From: Haliclystus octoradiatus
Lineage: Eukaryota > Cnidaria > Staurozoa > Stauromedusae > Haliclystidae
Assembly: GCA_916610825.1 (NCBI GenBank)
Contig: OU744454.1
Location: 13,284,336-13,348,335 of the forward strand
Direction: 5' to 3'
DNA length: 64,000 nt
Shown in pieces: positions 33,342 through 45,956 of the stretch. Each line of letters opens with the position of its first letter. Positions within the stretch are counted from its first letter, which is position 1. The notes under the pieces were generated by a model. It saw only the letters and a program-made list of their open reading frames with translations. It did no database searches and was not told the DNA's origin. A program made the position numbers and the translations under genes.

Positions 33342-34060
33342 CCAATATATCTATTGTGAGCTACGCTCCTAAATCCAAAAAAACGTCAGAGTAATTCATT
33401 CCATTTTTTTGTTAACTTTATTTTGTATCGGCGAGAATTGACAGGTAGGCGCACTAACGGCACCTGTTTTACACTGCATTCGATTTACATAACTATGGTA
33501 TAATAAATTTAATATATCTATATGAACTAACGATTTTTTAACAAATAAGAATTAAAAAAAAAAAATAATTAAAAAATAATTAATAAGAAAACCAGTTAAA
33601 AAATGGTTTTAATACAAATATATCTATTTAAAGGGTGCTTATAAAATGGTTTCTAACGTTTCTATAAAATGAAGTCTTACTGATTTTAATAGATCTAATA
33701 TCACTAGGTAAATTGTTCCAGAGCTTTGATCCATAAAAAGAAAATGCAGCTTGTCCATAATTAGTTTTGAGTAGTGGTAGTGTTAGCAGATTTTGCTTCT
33801 TTCCTTCTTTCCATATAAATCTAATCAAAACCATTTGAATCTTGAACTACTACATACTGTCCTTAACGCAATTATCAACACAAACTTTGCTATATGAGCA
33901 CATACGTTAGGAAGTTACATTTCTGAGATATGTAAATAATTCTAAGAAACTATTTACTATTGAAACCAAATCGACTTCCGTCCAATTCTTGTTAGCTTAT
34001 TATTAATATTGTTCAAAATGTTCTCCTCTTCATTTGCGGGTTTAAGATCCACAACATTAT
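33342..34060 (+). repeat. Dispersed repeat with a LINE 3' end inside
   Basis: The outer parts (ATTGTGAGCTACGCTCCTAA... and ...CTTCCGTCCAATTCTTGTTA) match 42590-42960 in inverted orientation. The middle, absent from the other copy, carries the LINE fragment at 33628-33834. The class of the outer repeat is unknown. Confidence 0.6.
33628..33834 (-). mobile_element. LINE reverse transcriptase C-terminal end
   Basis: 68 codons ending near a short A-rich 3' region. FSFYGSKLWNNLPSDIRSIK and the following FYRNVRNHF are the usual end of CR1/Jockey-type ORF2 proteins. This is a 5'-truncated insertion. Confidence 0.7.
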
Positions 34061-34179
34061 CAAAAGCAAGGCCACAATGTCAATAATGTCCACGCCGTTG
34101 GATTTCTAAAAAAGATGATTTAATTAAGGATGTATTTTTTTCCCTGCATATCTGTTATCATACCAGCTCATGTTACTGG

Positions 34180-34363
34180 CAGATTTCATGAGTCAAATTT
34201 CGTCTGAATAACGAAAGTCCAGATAAAGCATTATTTTACATTACCGCTCATCTTTTGTCGATTGTTGACTCAAATTTGTGACTCAACAAAAAACAGATAC
34301 TTGTACCTACTTTTTAATACTGTTTAAGTTCATCAAAACAGCTCGGCATACATCAAAATAATA
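34180..34363 (+). promoter_or_regulatory. Conserved 5' flank of gene B
   Basis: Blocks shared with the flank of gene C (46970-47193): GAGTCAAATTTCGTCTGA, AGCATTATTTTA, CCGCTCATC, TACTGTTTAA, TTAAGTTCAT and the bases just before the ATG. They cover the likely 5' UTR and core promoter. No clear TATA box is assigned. Confidence 0.5.
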
Positions 34364-37300
34364 ATGGGTCGCATTTCCAAAGGCTATGGTATCGCTGCTT
34401 TGGTGTTTGGTATATTGGAGATGATATTTGGAATTATTTTTTTCATTTGCGCCTTGGTTTTGGCTGGCAAACTTTCAAAATCATTCTCGATTAGCGAAGA
34501 TGAACCGATTTCTTATTTTACTAAAATTAATTACTGGTGGGGAGGTGCTCCGGTAGGTGATTCGCATCGTAGATATATCTATATATTTAACAATTAGACA
34601 ACGAGCCCGAGTTGTCTACCATCGAAAGTTTGTTGTTTATAAACTTAAGCTGACTACCCGGACTAATTTATATCTGCAATAAAGTAGCGAGAAGTTGCAA
34701 GAAGATTGTTAAATAAGATTTAAATTTTATATGCATAGCTTACCATTGAACATGTTGAAACTTCATCTCAGATTTTGTTAGTTGTTTTGTTTTCTCAAGG
34801 ACGGAAATTATAATTTACTCTCGTAATTCGTATAAAATTTTGATTCAAAAACATTTGCGAACACCTGTTCACTTTTTGAAATTTGCGAGGGAACTTGCCA
34901 GCGTTGACTATGAGAAAATAGTCAACGATTGAGCAGCCAATCAGAATTCAGCTCATCGAATAGTACCCTATTCGGTTTCGACTAAATATATATATTAGAT
35001 ATTATCTAATAGCAAAAATTACGGCTCACAGAAGAACGGCGTCAAACTACTGTAAAATTATAGGCCTAAGACTCAATCTTTTCCCGTCAAAACCCTTACG
35101 CTCATTGACGAAAGCATAACTTATTGAATCTCAGATGTATTTGAGATGATTAATTACACAATACCTTTTTCTACTTTCAGTTCATCCTATCAGGTATTCT
35201 TGGCATTGTTACTTTCTTCACGAGAAATTCTAGTGTGGTAAATATGACAGATGTATCTATTAAGTTTCAATAATTTGAAATATTATGTCTATAATATAGG
35301 TATGGCAAGGAAGCTGATTAATATTTAATCTGCAGACAAATATTCTTATTCTCATAATGATTTAATATATCCAAGCATGCATTTAATGATGATTGTATAA
35401 TTTCATTAATTATCCAGGCAAAGTGCCATTTGATTTTCAACAGCCTTTCTCTCGCTGGTGCTGTACCCTGTGCTTTAATCGCTGCACTTCTCTATGCCAC
35501 ATGGTCTGCAGTTGTGACTTTGTATAGCAATGGAGACTGCATTACTCTCGATTCGGATTGCATATGCACTGTTTCAAGCTTCACTGTTCAACTTGGTGGT
35601 TAGTATAACTTTTTAATAGCTTGATATTCTCGAATTTGCTATACAAATTTGTTTAAAAATCACAAGAATTGCAATGGGCGTTTATATCACATGATGTGTT
35701 CATACTAAAACGATGAATATTGCTATAGCTATTTCAGAAATAAATGATAAATGCTACAAACCCTCTTATTTGAAATTTAATGCTAACAAAATATCATGTA
35801 TAACCACAAAAAATCACGGTTGAATTTGTTGCGACGTTTCGACTTTGCTGTTGTCATTATCAATGCAAGGGTACCGAATATTGTATCTCGCCAATTCATT
35901 GTGTATCATTGTTAGTGTGATTCTTGCGATGCGAGCTATGTCGGTTTTACACTCTGAAACTTTCATATTTTCGGTTGTTCGAAAATGGAATTCAATCATT
36001 GACTGTATGGTGCATGAAATGTTGGCAATAAGGAAGCTAAAACCGACTCTTAACATTCAAAGTGATTCAATTAAGTCGCGACTTTTAGTTTAATTGTTTC
36101 CCTTTGTCACAGCGTTTTATTATTTTTATATCTGTAGATTTTCGTAATTCTCTCTTTGTAAACAATAGCCATAGAATGTTAAATTGATATTTTGGAATTT
36201 CAATAGCACATTTTACCTATATATATATATATATATATATTATATTTCTTTTAACCTTGATAATGACAACAGCATTGTCGGAACAAATTTAATCATGATT
36301 TTGTGTCGCTATCTTCAATACTAAATTTTTTCTCGAGGAAACTTTAATTACAAAATATAATGACATTAAAAAGGCTGATAACATATAATAGTCCCCAGGT
36401 CAGCTGCTCGTGGTTTCTGATGCCTTTCTGAAGCCTTTCATACCTTTGCCTCATTAATCTCACTCCTCATTTGAAATAATGCAACGTTATTATAAATTCT
36501 ATGAAAACGGTTAAGCAAACTTGTATTAATGTAGAAAAGACCCGGGAGAAAAGAATAATGCGTCTTTTGGATCTTTTAAAATCTTCTCGAATACTTCAAA
36601 ATCATCATTCTCACTCTGTAGCAACACATATTTTTCGTAAATCCTATTCTCGAAACGAAAACAAAACGGCGTCTATGAAAAATCAAAAGACGAGATTTTA
36701 TTGACTGCCGATATCATGTGAGCGAGGCTATTCCTATTGTTTACGAACACTAAACTATTTATATCTATTTCAACTGTCGTAGATAGCTGTTTCAATGTGT
36801 GTCCTGTTTTATACTATTTAATTAAATAATTGAAAAAAACGTAAACAATAAGATTATTTTATTACTATTTGAATACTTTAAAAAAATCTCAAAATCCGAT
36901 TATTTGAATAGCGACTTTGGCGTCGAATACCATCCCATTATATCCGGAGCCATGTATTTACAAGAGTTGAGGAACGCTTTCATGTGCCGCTATCGCCTCG
37001 TATTGGACCAATGCCCGTCACGTGATTTTTGGATGCCATTTTTGATCTTTCAGGAACCAGGGTGCTCAATTCAAGTGAAACGCGAGAAAAACATTTCCTC
37101 CGCACATGCGCACTGTCAAAACGTGTTCGATCCAGGCCAGAAAGATCAAAAATGACGTGAGGGTCACAACTCTTGAAAATAGGTTGAGCCTAATTGTGTC
37201 AAAGCGGGTTCATCTGGTTTGACGTCAGGTCACAGGTTTTAATATTTTGAATGCATACGTAGACGTAATATCTTACGTAGCACATTTCATAAAATTAGCA

Positions 37301-40300
37301 AACAGGAGAGGAAGACTTCCAAGATGAAGATTAAAATAATTAATTAGTCAAAAAATCAACTTTATAATAATTTGAACGATATATGTGTGTATCAGTATGG
37401 ATCAGTTGTACTTATAAAACCATTCTACAGTTTGGGTGTTATTTTATAGTGCTCATATACAGTAGGTAACCTTTTCAATAGAGAATCACGTTGATTACTA
37501 GCCTTTTGTGCTGCTGAAAAACCTAATGCGGCTGTATATTATGAATTCTACTCTATTTTACAGATGGATTGAATATTTTAAACTATCTACAAGGTTGTTC
37601 ACAACACATCTATCAACCACGAGACTTTTCTTCTTCATCCAATTATGCGTGTATATTTACAGCTACCTATCTTTACTAAGAGTGACAATGGAGCAAACCC
37701 AACATCCATCAGACACACTGACGTTGGAGAAATGTTGTTCCGACGTCAGTTGATTGGTTGAGGTTGGATTTGAATATGCAACATTGCTCCACCATTGTTT
37801 CTCCAACAGAAATCAAACGGTGCAGAAGAATGATTGGATTTACGTTGGATAACAACGAATATCCAACGGTGTAGTAAATTAGGTTGGATCGACATACGAA
37901 AACCGACAAATGCCCAACCACACCTCTATAAATATCATAGAAGAGTCAAAGATCAGTTTCCATTTTGAAATTTATTTTGCATTATATAAGGATTTCCGGT
38001 AAGACGTCAGAGAGGAACCAACATATAATAACAAAAATTTGTCAAATATCGAAACATTACACTTACAGACTGAACTCGTGTAAAATCAACTGACTAATGC
38101 AATATGATTCTAATTATATTCCATTTCGTATAAAAAACTTATCTAAACATTGAGTAAAAGGTGTCTAAGGTACAAAAATTAGTACTGTCAGACAGGGTAT
38201 TGCACGTAGTTGACGTTACAACAACGGCAAAGAGCCTATAAACATTCTAGCACTGTAACACACGACAATCATGACACAGAATAATGATTTCCCGGGAATT
38301 GTTTCAAAATACAACCAGTTAACATTGATACATATAAGTATCGCACAAGTTATATTAAGAAGCGTTGATTTTCTGCCAAATTAATCATTTTATTCTTCAT
38401 CGTAAAGCTCTTCCTGTCCTGTTTGTCAATTTTGCGAAGTGTGCATAGTGCATGTAAGATAGTACGCATGCGTTCATAATATTAAAACACGTCACCTGAC
38501 GTCAGACATGACGAAACTACTTTGGCCCACCTGTAAATAGATGAGTAAATAGATGGCTCTGCTATAACGATCCTCGTCAATGAGAACTCTGCAACGTCCG
38601 CTATCGTGGATTTGTCCTGGTATATTGTTTGTTTTTGTAGAAGCTCCTCCTGAGTTGTTGTTGCCTTTTTTATCTAGGATCTTGTAGTCTTGTCACATCA
38701 TTGAATTCCACTTTCATGGCAATGGCAGTATCCGCTAGTATTGGTACAATTGTTATTCTAGTTTGCTGTTGCGTAAGCTGTGTCTCGCTTTGCAACCAAG
38801 AACAAGTAAGTCACAATATTAACCCGTGATTATAATCATATCAACGCATGACCACCGTCTCACTACCCCCCTCCCACCAACACCATCATGAAATCGAATA
38901 AAACGTAGCCAGAATATATGATCACAATTTGATCACAATTGATCAGCTGGTCCCACAAATGATCACGACTCACAAGCTGAGTTATAAGCATTTTACTGGT
39001 GGGGGGGCAGAAAGACGTCATCCCCCCCGTCATCATGAAATTTGATATAAAGCATATCATTCGAAAGCCCATCATTTGATCACAATTAATGGGTTGGTCC
39101 CATAAAGAAGGAATAAACCCCCAAACTATCTTTGTGAAAAATACCTTCAAAGTGGTGTTTTGACCCAAATGTCGCTAAGGAAAATTGTTGCTATTTCACT
39201 ATCTACATCTCCTCCTTTGCTCATTATAGACATCTACAAGCCTATGTCATTCTTATTGTCTATACTATTTGTGATATGCATTGCCTACTACTTTTGTAGT
39301 TTGAGCACTCTGGTATGGCACAGATGTTTTTTTCATGTGATGAACTTTTTCACCACATTTACTAACTCATCTTGACCTAGGTATAATATAATAATAATAA
39401 TAATAATATATACATTTATATAGCGCTTATATCAAAAAAGCTCTAAGCGCTTTACAAGACATCTAAGACATCTAAGCCATCTAAAAAAGTAAAAATTAAA
39501 TTAACTGTTCAATTGTACAATATATATTGTTAGCAGTATTCATTAAACGCTTTCTGGAATAAATAAGTTTTTAACATGCGTTAACAGGTATATACCGAAG
39601 TCAGTCTCTTGTTCGCTCACCGACCAGTACTAATGAAGGCTATATTGCTAGAAACATGTATTTGTCTGCTGCTACATATATATGTAAATCGCCTTTTGCA
39701 GATTACATTGAAAGTTATAGTAACACCGAGATAATACGAGAAAAGAAAGAACTCTTTTTGACACTCTTTTCCTGTGCATCTTTTTCTAATTGTCAATAAA
39801 ATAAAATACAAATTAATATACGCTAAATCTAGATACATAACAGACAGTGATGAACTTATTAATCTGTTTACATTTAACATACCTTTGGTGTAGCGTTGGG
39901 TATGAACTTTAATCTTTTACAAATACAATAAAACACACTCACTTTACTAGTAAATGGTTACTTGCTACATCAATTTGTTATTATTTATTTCAATAGCAAT
40001 TAGCAATGAGATCACGACTGATCCAAAAAACATATAAACACGTAGTTTCTATTTAACTATTCAATATTATTCCCTAGCAAAATTTCAGTCACTTGCAGAA
40101 AAATCGCGTTTACAATATATATATATTTATATATATATGTATAGTAATATCAAGGTACCTATGTTGTCTTTGCTGTTTCAATAGTGCTCGATGCCATAAA
40201 TGCAGAGCTGTTTAATAATTAATAAACGAAAATATGTCTGATTTTTCCGTTTATTAATTATTAATTATATATATATATATATATATACAAGCCCTTTAAC

Positions 40301-40627
40301 GTGTTCGAGCTAGAAAATGGTCCCGTAAATTTGCTTCTCGCTTAGCTTGGTAAATATATTCCATTACATCTCAAAATTATTCATAATTAAAATCAAACAG
40401 GCAAACCTTTAAATAAGAAAAAGGTTAGCTCAATTATAAATCTCGATCCCCATTGAGATTGCCCATTAATTGGAAATTAGTTGTATCGATATTTCAGAAT
40501 TTCTGTTATGCTTCCTTACTAGGATCAAACACCAGGGCTTGTCCTCTCTCCACAAGAAGGAGGCATCGACAACCAAACTATGCCACCATCTAACGTTCAT
40601 CCACCTGCGTACCGTACCCATGGATGA
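34364..40627 (+). CDS. MS4A/CD20-like four-pass membrane protein, gene B, complete
   Basis: Five exons: 34364-34552, 35181-35237, 35418-35598, 38678-38805, 40523-40627; 219 residues. Phases are 0-0-1-0 with GT-AG sites. Helix 1 (AALVFGILEMIFGIIFFICA) is followed by NYWWGGAP and then FILSGILGIVTFFT across the exon 1-2 junction. This matches the family pattern (Y.FWGG..FIISGSL). AKCHLIFNSLSLAGAV starts helix 3, and the extracellular loop has CX6CXC (CITLDSDCIC). Helix 4 is ASIGTIVILVCCCVSCVSLC. The tail is short and contains PPAY, a PPxY ligand for WW domains such as those of Nedd4-type ubiquitin ligases. ATG 34364 is chosen because both B and C start MGRISKGYG there. Claudin-like or TMEM176-like proteins are alternatives; the WGG and NSLSL signatures favour MS4A. 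Confidence 0.82.
34586..34988 (+). repeat. Dispersed repeat, copy 2, in gene B intron 1
   Basis: Shorter version of 18380-19138, lacking the second half of the hairpin and the following 300 bases. Confidence 0.6.
35810..36300 (+). mobile_element. Penelope-like element remnant, GIY-YIG type
   Basis: In gene B intron 3. The ends are inverted copies of GCTGTTGTCATTATCAA beside TGAATTTGTT-like sequence, typical of Penelope-like tails. Between them one frame shows CDSCDASYVGFT (GIY-YIG start) and another ends AIRKLKPTLNIQSDSIKSR, the usual C-terminus. Old and broken. Confidence 0.6.
36301..38677. other. Intron 3 of gene B, remainder
   Basis: No gene. 36400-36480 aligns with gene C intron 3 (about 58450-58530; both hold TTTCTGATGCCTTTCT). 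37700-37920 is rich in GTTGGA/TCCAAC words in both orientations, probably a degenerate transposon end. Confidence 0.45.
39106..39180 (+). mobile_element. TTAA element end fragment
   Basis: GGAATAAACCCCCAAACTATC followed by AAGTGGTGTTTTGACCCAAA matches the TIR of 27701-29751, with about 75 bases missing inside and no TTAA. Gene B intron 4. Confidence 0.65.
39387..39465 (+). repeat. (ATA)n plus AGCGCTTTA repeat, copy 2
   Basis: ATA triplets, then TTATATAGCGCTTATATC and TCTAAGCGCTTTACAAG, as at 12196-12290. Confidence 0.55.
40115..40290. repeat. (TA)n tracts around a TTTATTAATTA palindrome
   Basis: Two TA-rich runs flank TAATTAATAAACG and CGTTTATTAATTA, which are inverted copies. GTGCTCGATGCCATAAATGC, just inside, is shared with the repeats near 12008, 47468 and 58752. 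Confidence 0.55.
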
Positions 40628-41039
40628 TAACAAATCTGAGCTTTTCGACCAAGCTTAATCCGCACTATATAAATTAATTTGCAAAGGCGTATATATAAGA
40701 ATCCATAAATACAATTTGTAACGTCATAATCTTCTTATGTAGACTTTATTTTGTTGTTATTCGTGTTCTTTTAAAAATACCTTGAAACTAAAATTAGAAG
40801 AGTTGTTGAAATTATACCGTCAAATTAGATTATATTATTAAACAACATTTGTAATAGAGCGAATCTAGCCATTATCATTTTGAGTACTTTTCTTCAATTA
40901 TTATTTGTGTTATTATTCTATCCAAGCAATTAAGCTCAAGTAATGTTTTCTGTAACAACATTTACCTCCTCGAGAGAAGATTTAAGCAATTTGCAATTTA
41001 AATTTCAAAACAAAACATTTATATTCTGGAGATTTCCAT

Positions 41040-41846
41040 TGAATTCGATTTAGCTGCCCGTCAGATTATCATCAAATGGGGCTCATCATCTCCATACAAT
41101 CCATATTCCAATGGCCATGCCTAATCATCGGTCAAAAAGCATCAAAGCATTATACTATATCAAAGTGTTCCAGTATAAGTATTCACTCAGATCAATTTTT
41201 AAATGCCGCATTTTTAAAGGCTTTGTTAGCATCTTGAAACACACACCGTTCGGATAGCAAGTCTCCTGCCCAAAATGTTTATAGCCATCTACTGAGATCT
41301 CGTGTGCCCACACACAGAGCATTCACTTTAGAATGGTAAAAGTCTTCTAAGAAGGTAAACATAAAAAGATTCTTATTATTTAGCTGATCAAAGATCTACT
41401 ATAATGAATCAAGACTTCCTCTACATCTCTTAAAAATTGGATCTGGCGCATTGATGTAACACTCTATCACAAAGCGATGCAAGAAAAAAGGAGGTAATTT
41501 TATTAGTAAAAGATCGCATTGACCATATCCGCACACAATCCGGCAAAATATTCTTGCGAAATCGCATGTTCATTGTACCGTTCAGCGATGGATATCCAAC
41601 TACTGGCGATCAACAAACTAAAGAAGAAGAAGCGGCATTTCATCCATAAAGTATTACTCGTCCACAAAGGCGCGAATCAATTGATGAAGAAGTGGCGTCA
41701 TCCAGAAAGCCTCGTTCACCTCGAAGACATGAAGAAATTGATGAAGAAGAAGCAAATTTCCATGAAAACAATGTCGGACGAAAACGAAGCAATAAAACTC
41801 GCCGTTGCCCTCCAAGATATGGTCATTAATTATCGTTATTCATAAC
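41040..41846 (+). mobile_element. Ty3/Gypsy-type pol remnant (fossil)
   Basis: Between genes B and C. A frame near 41080-41130 shows SSPYNPYSNGHA, the integrase core signature. Further on GKIFLRNRMF and a C-terminal TRRCPPRYGH resemble the Gypsy integrase tail. No LTRs recognised. Heavily decayed, with several breaks, and probably old. Confidence 0.55.
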
Positions 41847-42383
41847 AATGTATTTTTGAAAATAACGCAACAACAACATTAAATTATAATAATTAAAAGC
41901 TATTATCATATTATCATAATAACAATAAACCACATTTCAATGATGCTAAGATTACCAAAATACTATTTATATCGTATACCCTCTCAATGACACCTTTCTT
42001 GTTACACCGAGAGGATTAGTTGTAGCTAGGGATGTACGAGAGTACCTAAATATACGTGGTTATTATTATTATTGATAAGGTATATGACATATTTTTGTCG
42101 GTAAAGAACAATTGGCAGATAGAGAAAGGTGTTAGTCTCCACTTACATATAGCCGTAAAATACATGTTACTATATTTGAAACACATAGTTATTTGTTTAG
42201 AAATTAAAGGAAATGGAAAATTAACATTTACAATGCTTTGAGAAATCAATTGCATCTAATCTTTATTTGAAGATTGCCGACGTTGGTGCAATTACAATTT
42301 TATTTATTTTTACTTATAGATGTTATCTATAATAACAAAGATTATAGTGCCCATAATGTGATTGACAGAGCTGTAAATAATAA

Positions 42384-42494
42384 TACAGTGAAACCTGTCT
42401 ATAACGGCCAGCTAAGAGAGATAGATAAAATTGACCACTATAGACAAGTAGCCGTTGTATAGAGGTGACCGTTATAACAGGTTTGACTTTAATA
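42384..42494. mobile_element. Small pogo/Tigger-like MITE
   Basis: TACAGTGAAACCTGTCTATA at left and GTTATAACAGGTTTGACTTTA at right are imperfect inverted repeats with TA at both ends. CAGT...AAACC ends and a TA target fit pogo-type elements. Only about 110 bp. Confidence 0.5.
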
Positions 42495-42589
42495 GCAAAT
42501 GTTCTATTATTATTATATACTTGATTATTGAAAATTATATACTTGAAAATGTTCTATTATTAGACACTTGATATAGTGTTATCTTTACT

Positions 42590-42960
42590 GCGTTCACACT
42601 GCGTTCTGGTGTTGTGGATCCAACAACGGATAACGAGAACATTGTTGACAATTTAAATATAAGTAATTTAAGTAAGTTAACAAGAATTGGACGGAAGTCG
42701 TCGCCACCCAAGCGATTTGGTTTCACTGTATAGTTTCTTAGAATCATTTAGAGTTTCTTGGAATTATGTAACTTCCTAACGGATGTGCTCGTATAGCATA
42801 GTTTTGTTGACTTTTGTGTTAAAGATATTTAGAAATGTAGTCGTTTAAGATTCAAATGGTCTAGAATTATTATTGATTATGATGATTGGATTTATGTGAA
42901 ATGAATGACTCCATGGTGTTTTTGGATTTAGGAGCGTAGCTCACAATATCTGGGTTTGGT
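42590..42960 (-). repeat. Inverted copy of the 33342-34060 repeat
   Basis: Reverse complement of the outer parts of 33342-34060, ending GGAGCGTAGCTCACAAT. It lacks the LINE insert and so gives an approximate empty site. Confidence 0.65.
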
Positions 42961-43374
42961 TCTGAAATGGGAAAAAGAAGGCAGTACACTAATTGACAAA
43001 ATCTCAACTTGAATTAACGTTATATTTCCCTTTATCGTCATTCTATAGTTCCAAAATTTGTAATAGCTCATAATTTTGAATTTGTCTCTTAATACACTTT
43101 TTCATCTTTATTATCCTAATTACTAGAGTAGAAGTTAGTTCAATTCACATGTAAGCTATTATAGTATCATAAGTAGTTACTGTATTATTGGTGAATTATT
43201 TACACTCACCCATCGTAACAATGTAAACGAGAAGTATTTCTTATGTTGAAAAACGATGTTAAATAAAATTGCACACACACACATTAAAGAACATAACGGA
43301 CATGATAAAATGTTAACACAGATTCGAGTAGCTGAAGCTAAATGATGATGAATGGTTAAAAATATTTTTTTTTT

Positions 43375-43505
43375 ATTTGGATGCGTATAAGCGGAGACAT
43401 TCCAGGGGCTGTGAAGGGATTTTAGAGGTGAGAGTATCCGCAGGGCGAAGCCCTGCTAAGCTAGGGGGTCAAGGGGGATGCCCCTCGGAAAATATTTTGA
43501 GGAAT
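43375..43505 (-). mobile_element. Fragment related to the hAT 3' region
   Basis: On the minus strand AAAATATTTTCCGAGGGGCA and CAGGGCTTCGCCCTG resemble 25650-25705 of the hAT inside the LINE (TTTTCCGGGGGAGCATGCCC, GGGGCTTCGCCCC). Confidence 0.45.
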
Positions 43506-43739
43506 AGTGCCAATTATATATCATTTAAAGGTCTCAAAGTGAAGTGTTTATATGTTAGTATGTTAATATTTTGTATTTATTATCCGATTAATGTATGATT
43601 TCTTTGAAGGGTAGGTATGAAAAATTGAACTAAAGCAAAGCTATTATCATCATTTTCAAAATGTTTCCATAATAATCATATTAGATTCCCATTTAAAATT
43701 GAGCTTTCGAAACAAATGTTGTGGGTGCCTATCTTTTGT

Positions 43740-44189
43740 TAGCCTGCGTACCAGCCCCAAGGTTTTTTCTGAAACCATAGGGTCTGTGAACTAATGTGTG
43801 ATTTTCAGCCCAGCAAGTTCTCAAGAAATTGAAATATGATTTATGCGTTTCTTATTAATCATTCATTTCATCATGGCGGCTGCTCAACTGACTACGGCGT
43901 GTTTTGATGAAGATTTGTTTTCAAAGAGTTGTGATTATGTCTGTTTTCTATTTTTTATCGAAGAAATGCGTTTGGAACAAAGGCAGGCGATCAAAGCCTT
44001 TATTAAAAGAAAGGATATATTCTTTAGTGCCAACACAGGTTATGGGAAGTCATTTGTTTTTCAATCCCTGCCGTATATCGTAGACGCGAATAATTAACCA
44101 TAGGTGTGATCTTCATTGGACAGAAAGCGGCGTTTTAGTTCACAGACCCTATGGTTTCAGAAAAAACCTTGGGGCTGGTACGCAGGCTA
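43740..44189 (+). mobile_element. 450-bp MITE with 53-bp perfect TIRs carrying a helicase fragment
   Basis: TIRs 43740-43792 and 44137-44189 are identical over 53 bases (start TAGCCTGCGTACCAGCCCC). The 9-base target ATCTTTTGT is duplicated at 43731-43739 and 44190-44198. A 9-base duplication suggests a Mutator-like element, but this is inference. The identical arms imply recent movement. It carries the ORF at 43843-44097. Confidence 0.88.
43843..44097 (+). CDS. RecQ-like helicase N-terminal fragment inside a MITE
   Basis: 84 codons. RLEQRQAIKAFIKRKDIFFS, then ANTGYGKSFVFQSLP, is the Q-motif region and Walker A (TGYGKS) of RecQ-like superfamily 2 helicases. The first 30 residues are not family-like. 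It stops (VDANN then TAA) before motif Ia, so it cannot be an active helicase. Flanking TIRs show that it rides on a mobile element. It may be a captured host exon, or what is left of a helicase gene of the parent transposon. The start ATG is uncertain; MAAAQLTTACF at residue 11 is an alternative. Confidence 0.65.
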   Translation: MRFLLIIHFIMAAAQLTTACFDEDLFSKSCDYVCFLFFIEEMRLEQRQAIKAFIKRKDIFFSANTGYGKSFVFQSLPYIVDANN

Positions 44190-44446
44190 ATCTTTTGTTG
44201 GACACCCGTGGGCTTCAAAGTGGGGGTTTCCGGACACCTGCAGCTCGCACAGCCCCTGAGATATTTAATATATCGAATCTACCCTGTTTTCATGTCAAAA
44301 CATTTTTTATCTCAAACAATAATCAAAAAATTGTGTCAGTATTTTGAAAAAGGTACCCTTTAATATTATTTGAAAGTCCCCTTACATCGAAAGTAGGGAA
44401 GTAGTATCTCCCCAGACACACGGATCTGTCGAAACAGTATCAATAC

Positions 44447-45591
44447 AATACAATGCAATACAATATATATACAATATACAATATATACAATATACAATAT
44501 ATACAATATACAATATATACAATATACAATATATACAATATACAATATATACAATATACAATATATACAATATACAATATATACAATATACAATATATAC
44601 AATATACAATATATACAATATACAATATATACAATATACAATATATACAATATACAATATATACAATATATACAATATACAATATATACAATATACAATA
44701 TATGCAATATACAATATATACAATATACAATATATACAATATACAATATATATACAAGATGCAATATATACAATATACAATATATACAATATACAATATA
44801 TACAATATACAATATATACAATACAATATATATACAAGATACAATATATACAATATACAATATATACAATATACAATATATACAAGATACAATATATACA
44901 ATATACAATATATACAATATATACAATATACAATATATACAATATACAATATATACAATATACAATATATACAATATACAGTATATACAATATACAATAT
45001 ATACAATATACAATATATACAATATACAATATATGCAATATACAATATATACAATATACAATATATACAATATACAATATATACAATATACAATATATAC
45101 AATATACAATATATGCAATATACAATATATACAATATACAATATATACAATATACAATATATACAATATACAATATATGCAATATACAATATATACAATA
45201 TACAATATATACAATATACAATATATATACAAGATGCAATATATACAATATACAATATATACAATATACAATATATACAATATACAATATATACAATATA
45301 CAATATATATACAAGATACAATATATACAATATACAATATATACAATATACAATATATACAAGATACAATATATACAATATACAATATATACAATATACA
45401 ATATATACAATATACAATATATACAATATACAATATATACAATATACAATATATACAATATACAATATATACAATATACAATATATACAGTATACAATAT
45501 ATACAATATACAATATATGCAATATACAATATATACAATATACAATATATACAATATACAATATATACAATATACAATATATACAATACCT
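44447..45591. repeat. 1.1-kb satellite, 16-bp unit
   Basis: Tandem copies of TACAATATACAATATA with rare variants (AAGATG, AAGATAC, ATGCAA). The variant pattern at 44700-44890 recurs about 476-480 bases later, so part of the array was duplicated as a block. Long Tyr/Ile/Cys frames on both strands are products of the repeat, not genes. Confidence 0.95.
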
Positions 45592-45596
45592 TGTTT

Positions 45597-45930
45597 AAGT
45601 TTACTAAATCTAGACAGTTTAGAGCGCAGGAGAGTGTTTTTTGATCTCAGCACTGTTTTTAAAATCACGCATAACCTTATAGATTTATCAATAAATAACT
45701 TAAGCTTCAAATATGATATTAACAAGTACTCAATGCGTGGTCATACTTACAAACTTATTGTTCCACAAATACCGCGTTTACAATCCGTTCAGAACCAATT
45801 TTGTAACCGTACAATACCCTGGTGGAACAATCTGACGGATGATATTGTAACATCAAAAATATTGCTCAATTTAAGGAGAAACTACGATTATTTAATTTGT
45901 CAGCATTTTGTAAAGTGTTTATATAGATAA
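45597..45930 (+). mobile_element. LINE reverse transcriptase C-terminal end
   Basis: The frame reads LERRRVFFDLSTVFKITHNL, FKYDINKYSMRGHTYKLIVP and TIPWWNNLTDDIV, then stops at 45930. This is a typical CR1/Jockey-group ORF2 end. A 5'-truncated insertion abutting the satellite. Confidence 0.75.
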
Positions 45931-45956
45931 AAAAATCAGTCTTATAGTTTTACATA

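Noticed and set aside
37700-37920. A complete transposon with GTTGGA repeats
   Set aside because: Words occur in both orientations but I could not define ends or a target duplication.
41519-41845. 108-codon Lys-rich frame as a host gene
   Set aside because: Another frame over the same bases shows integrase-tail features, so the region is read as a Gypsy-type fossil.
44366-45725. Several open frames of 200-447 codons rich in Tyr, Ile and Cys on both strands
   Set aside because: They follow the 16-bp satellite, occur in many frames at once and have no domain; a repeat artefact.
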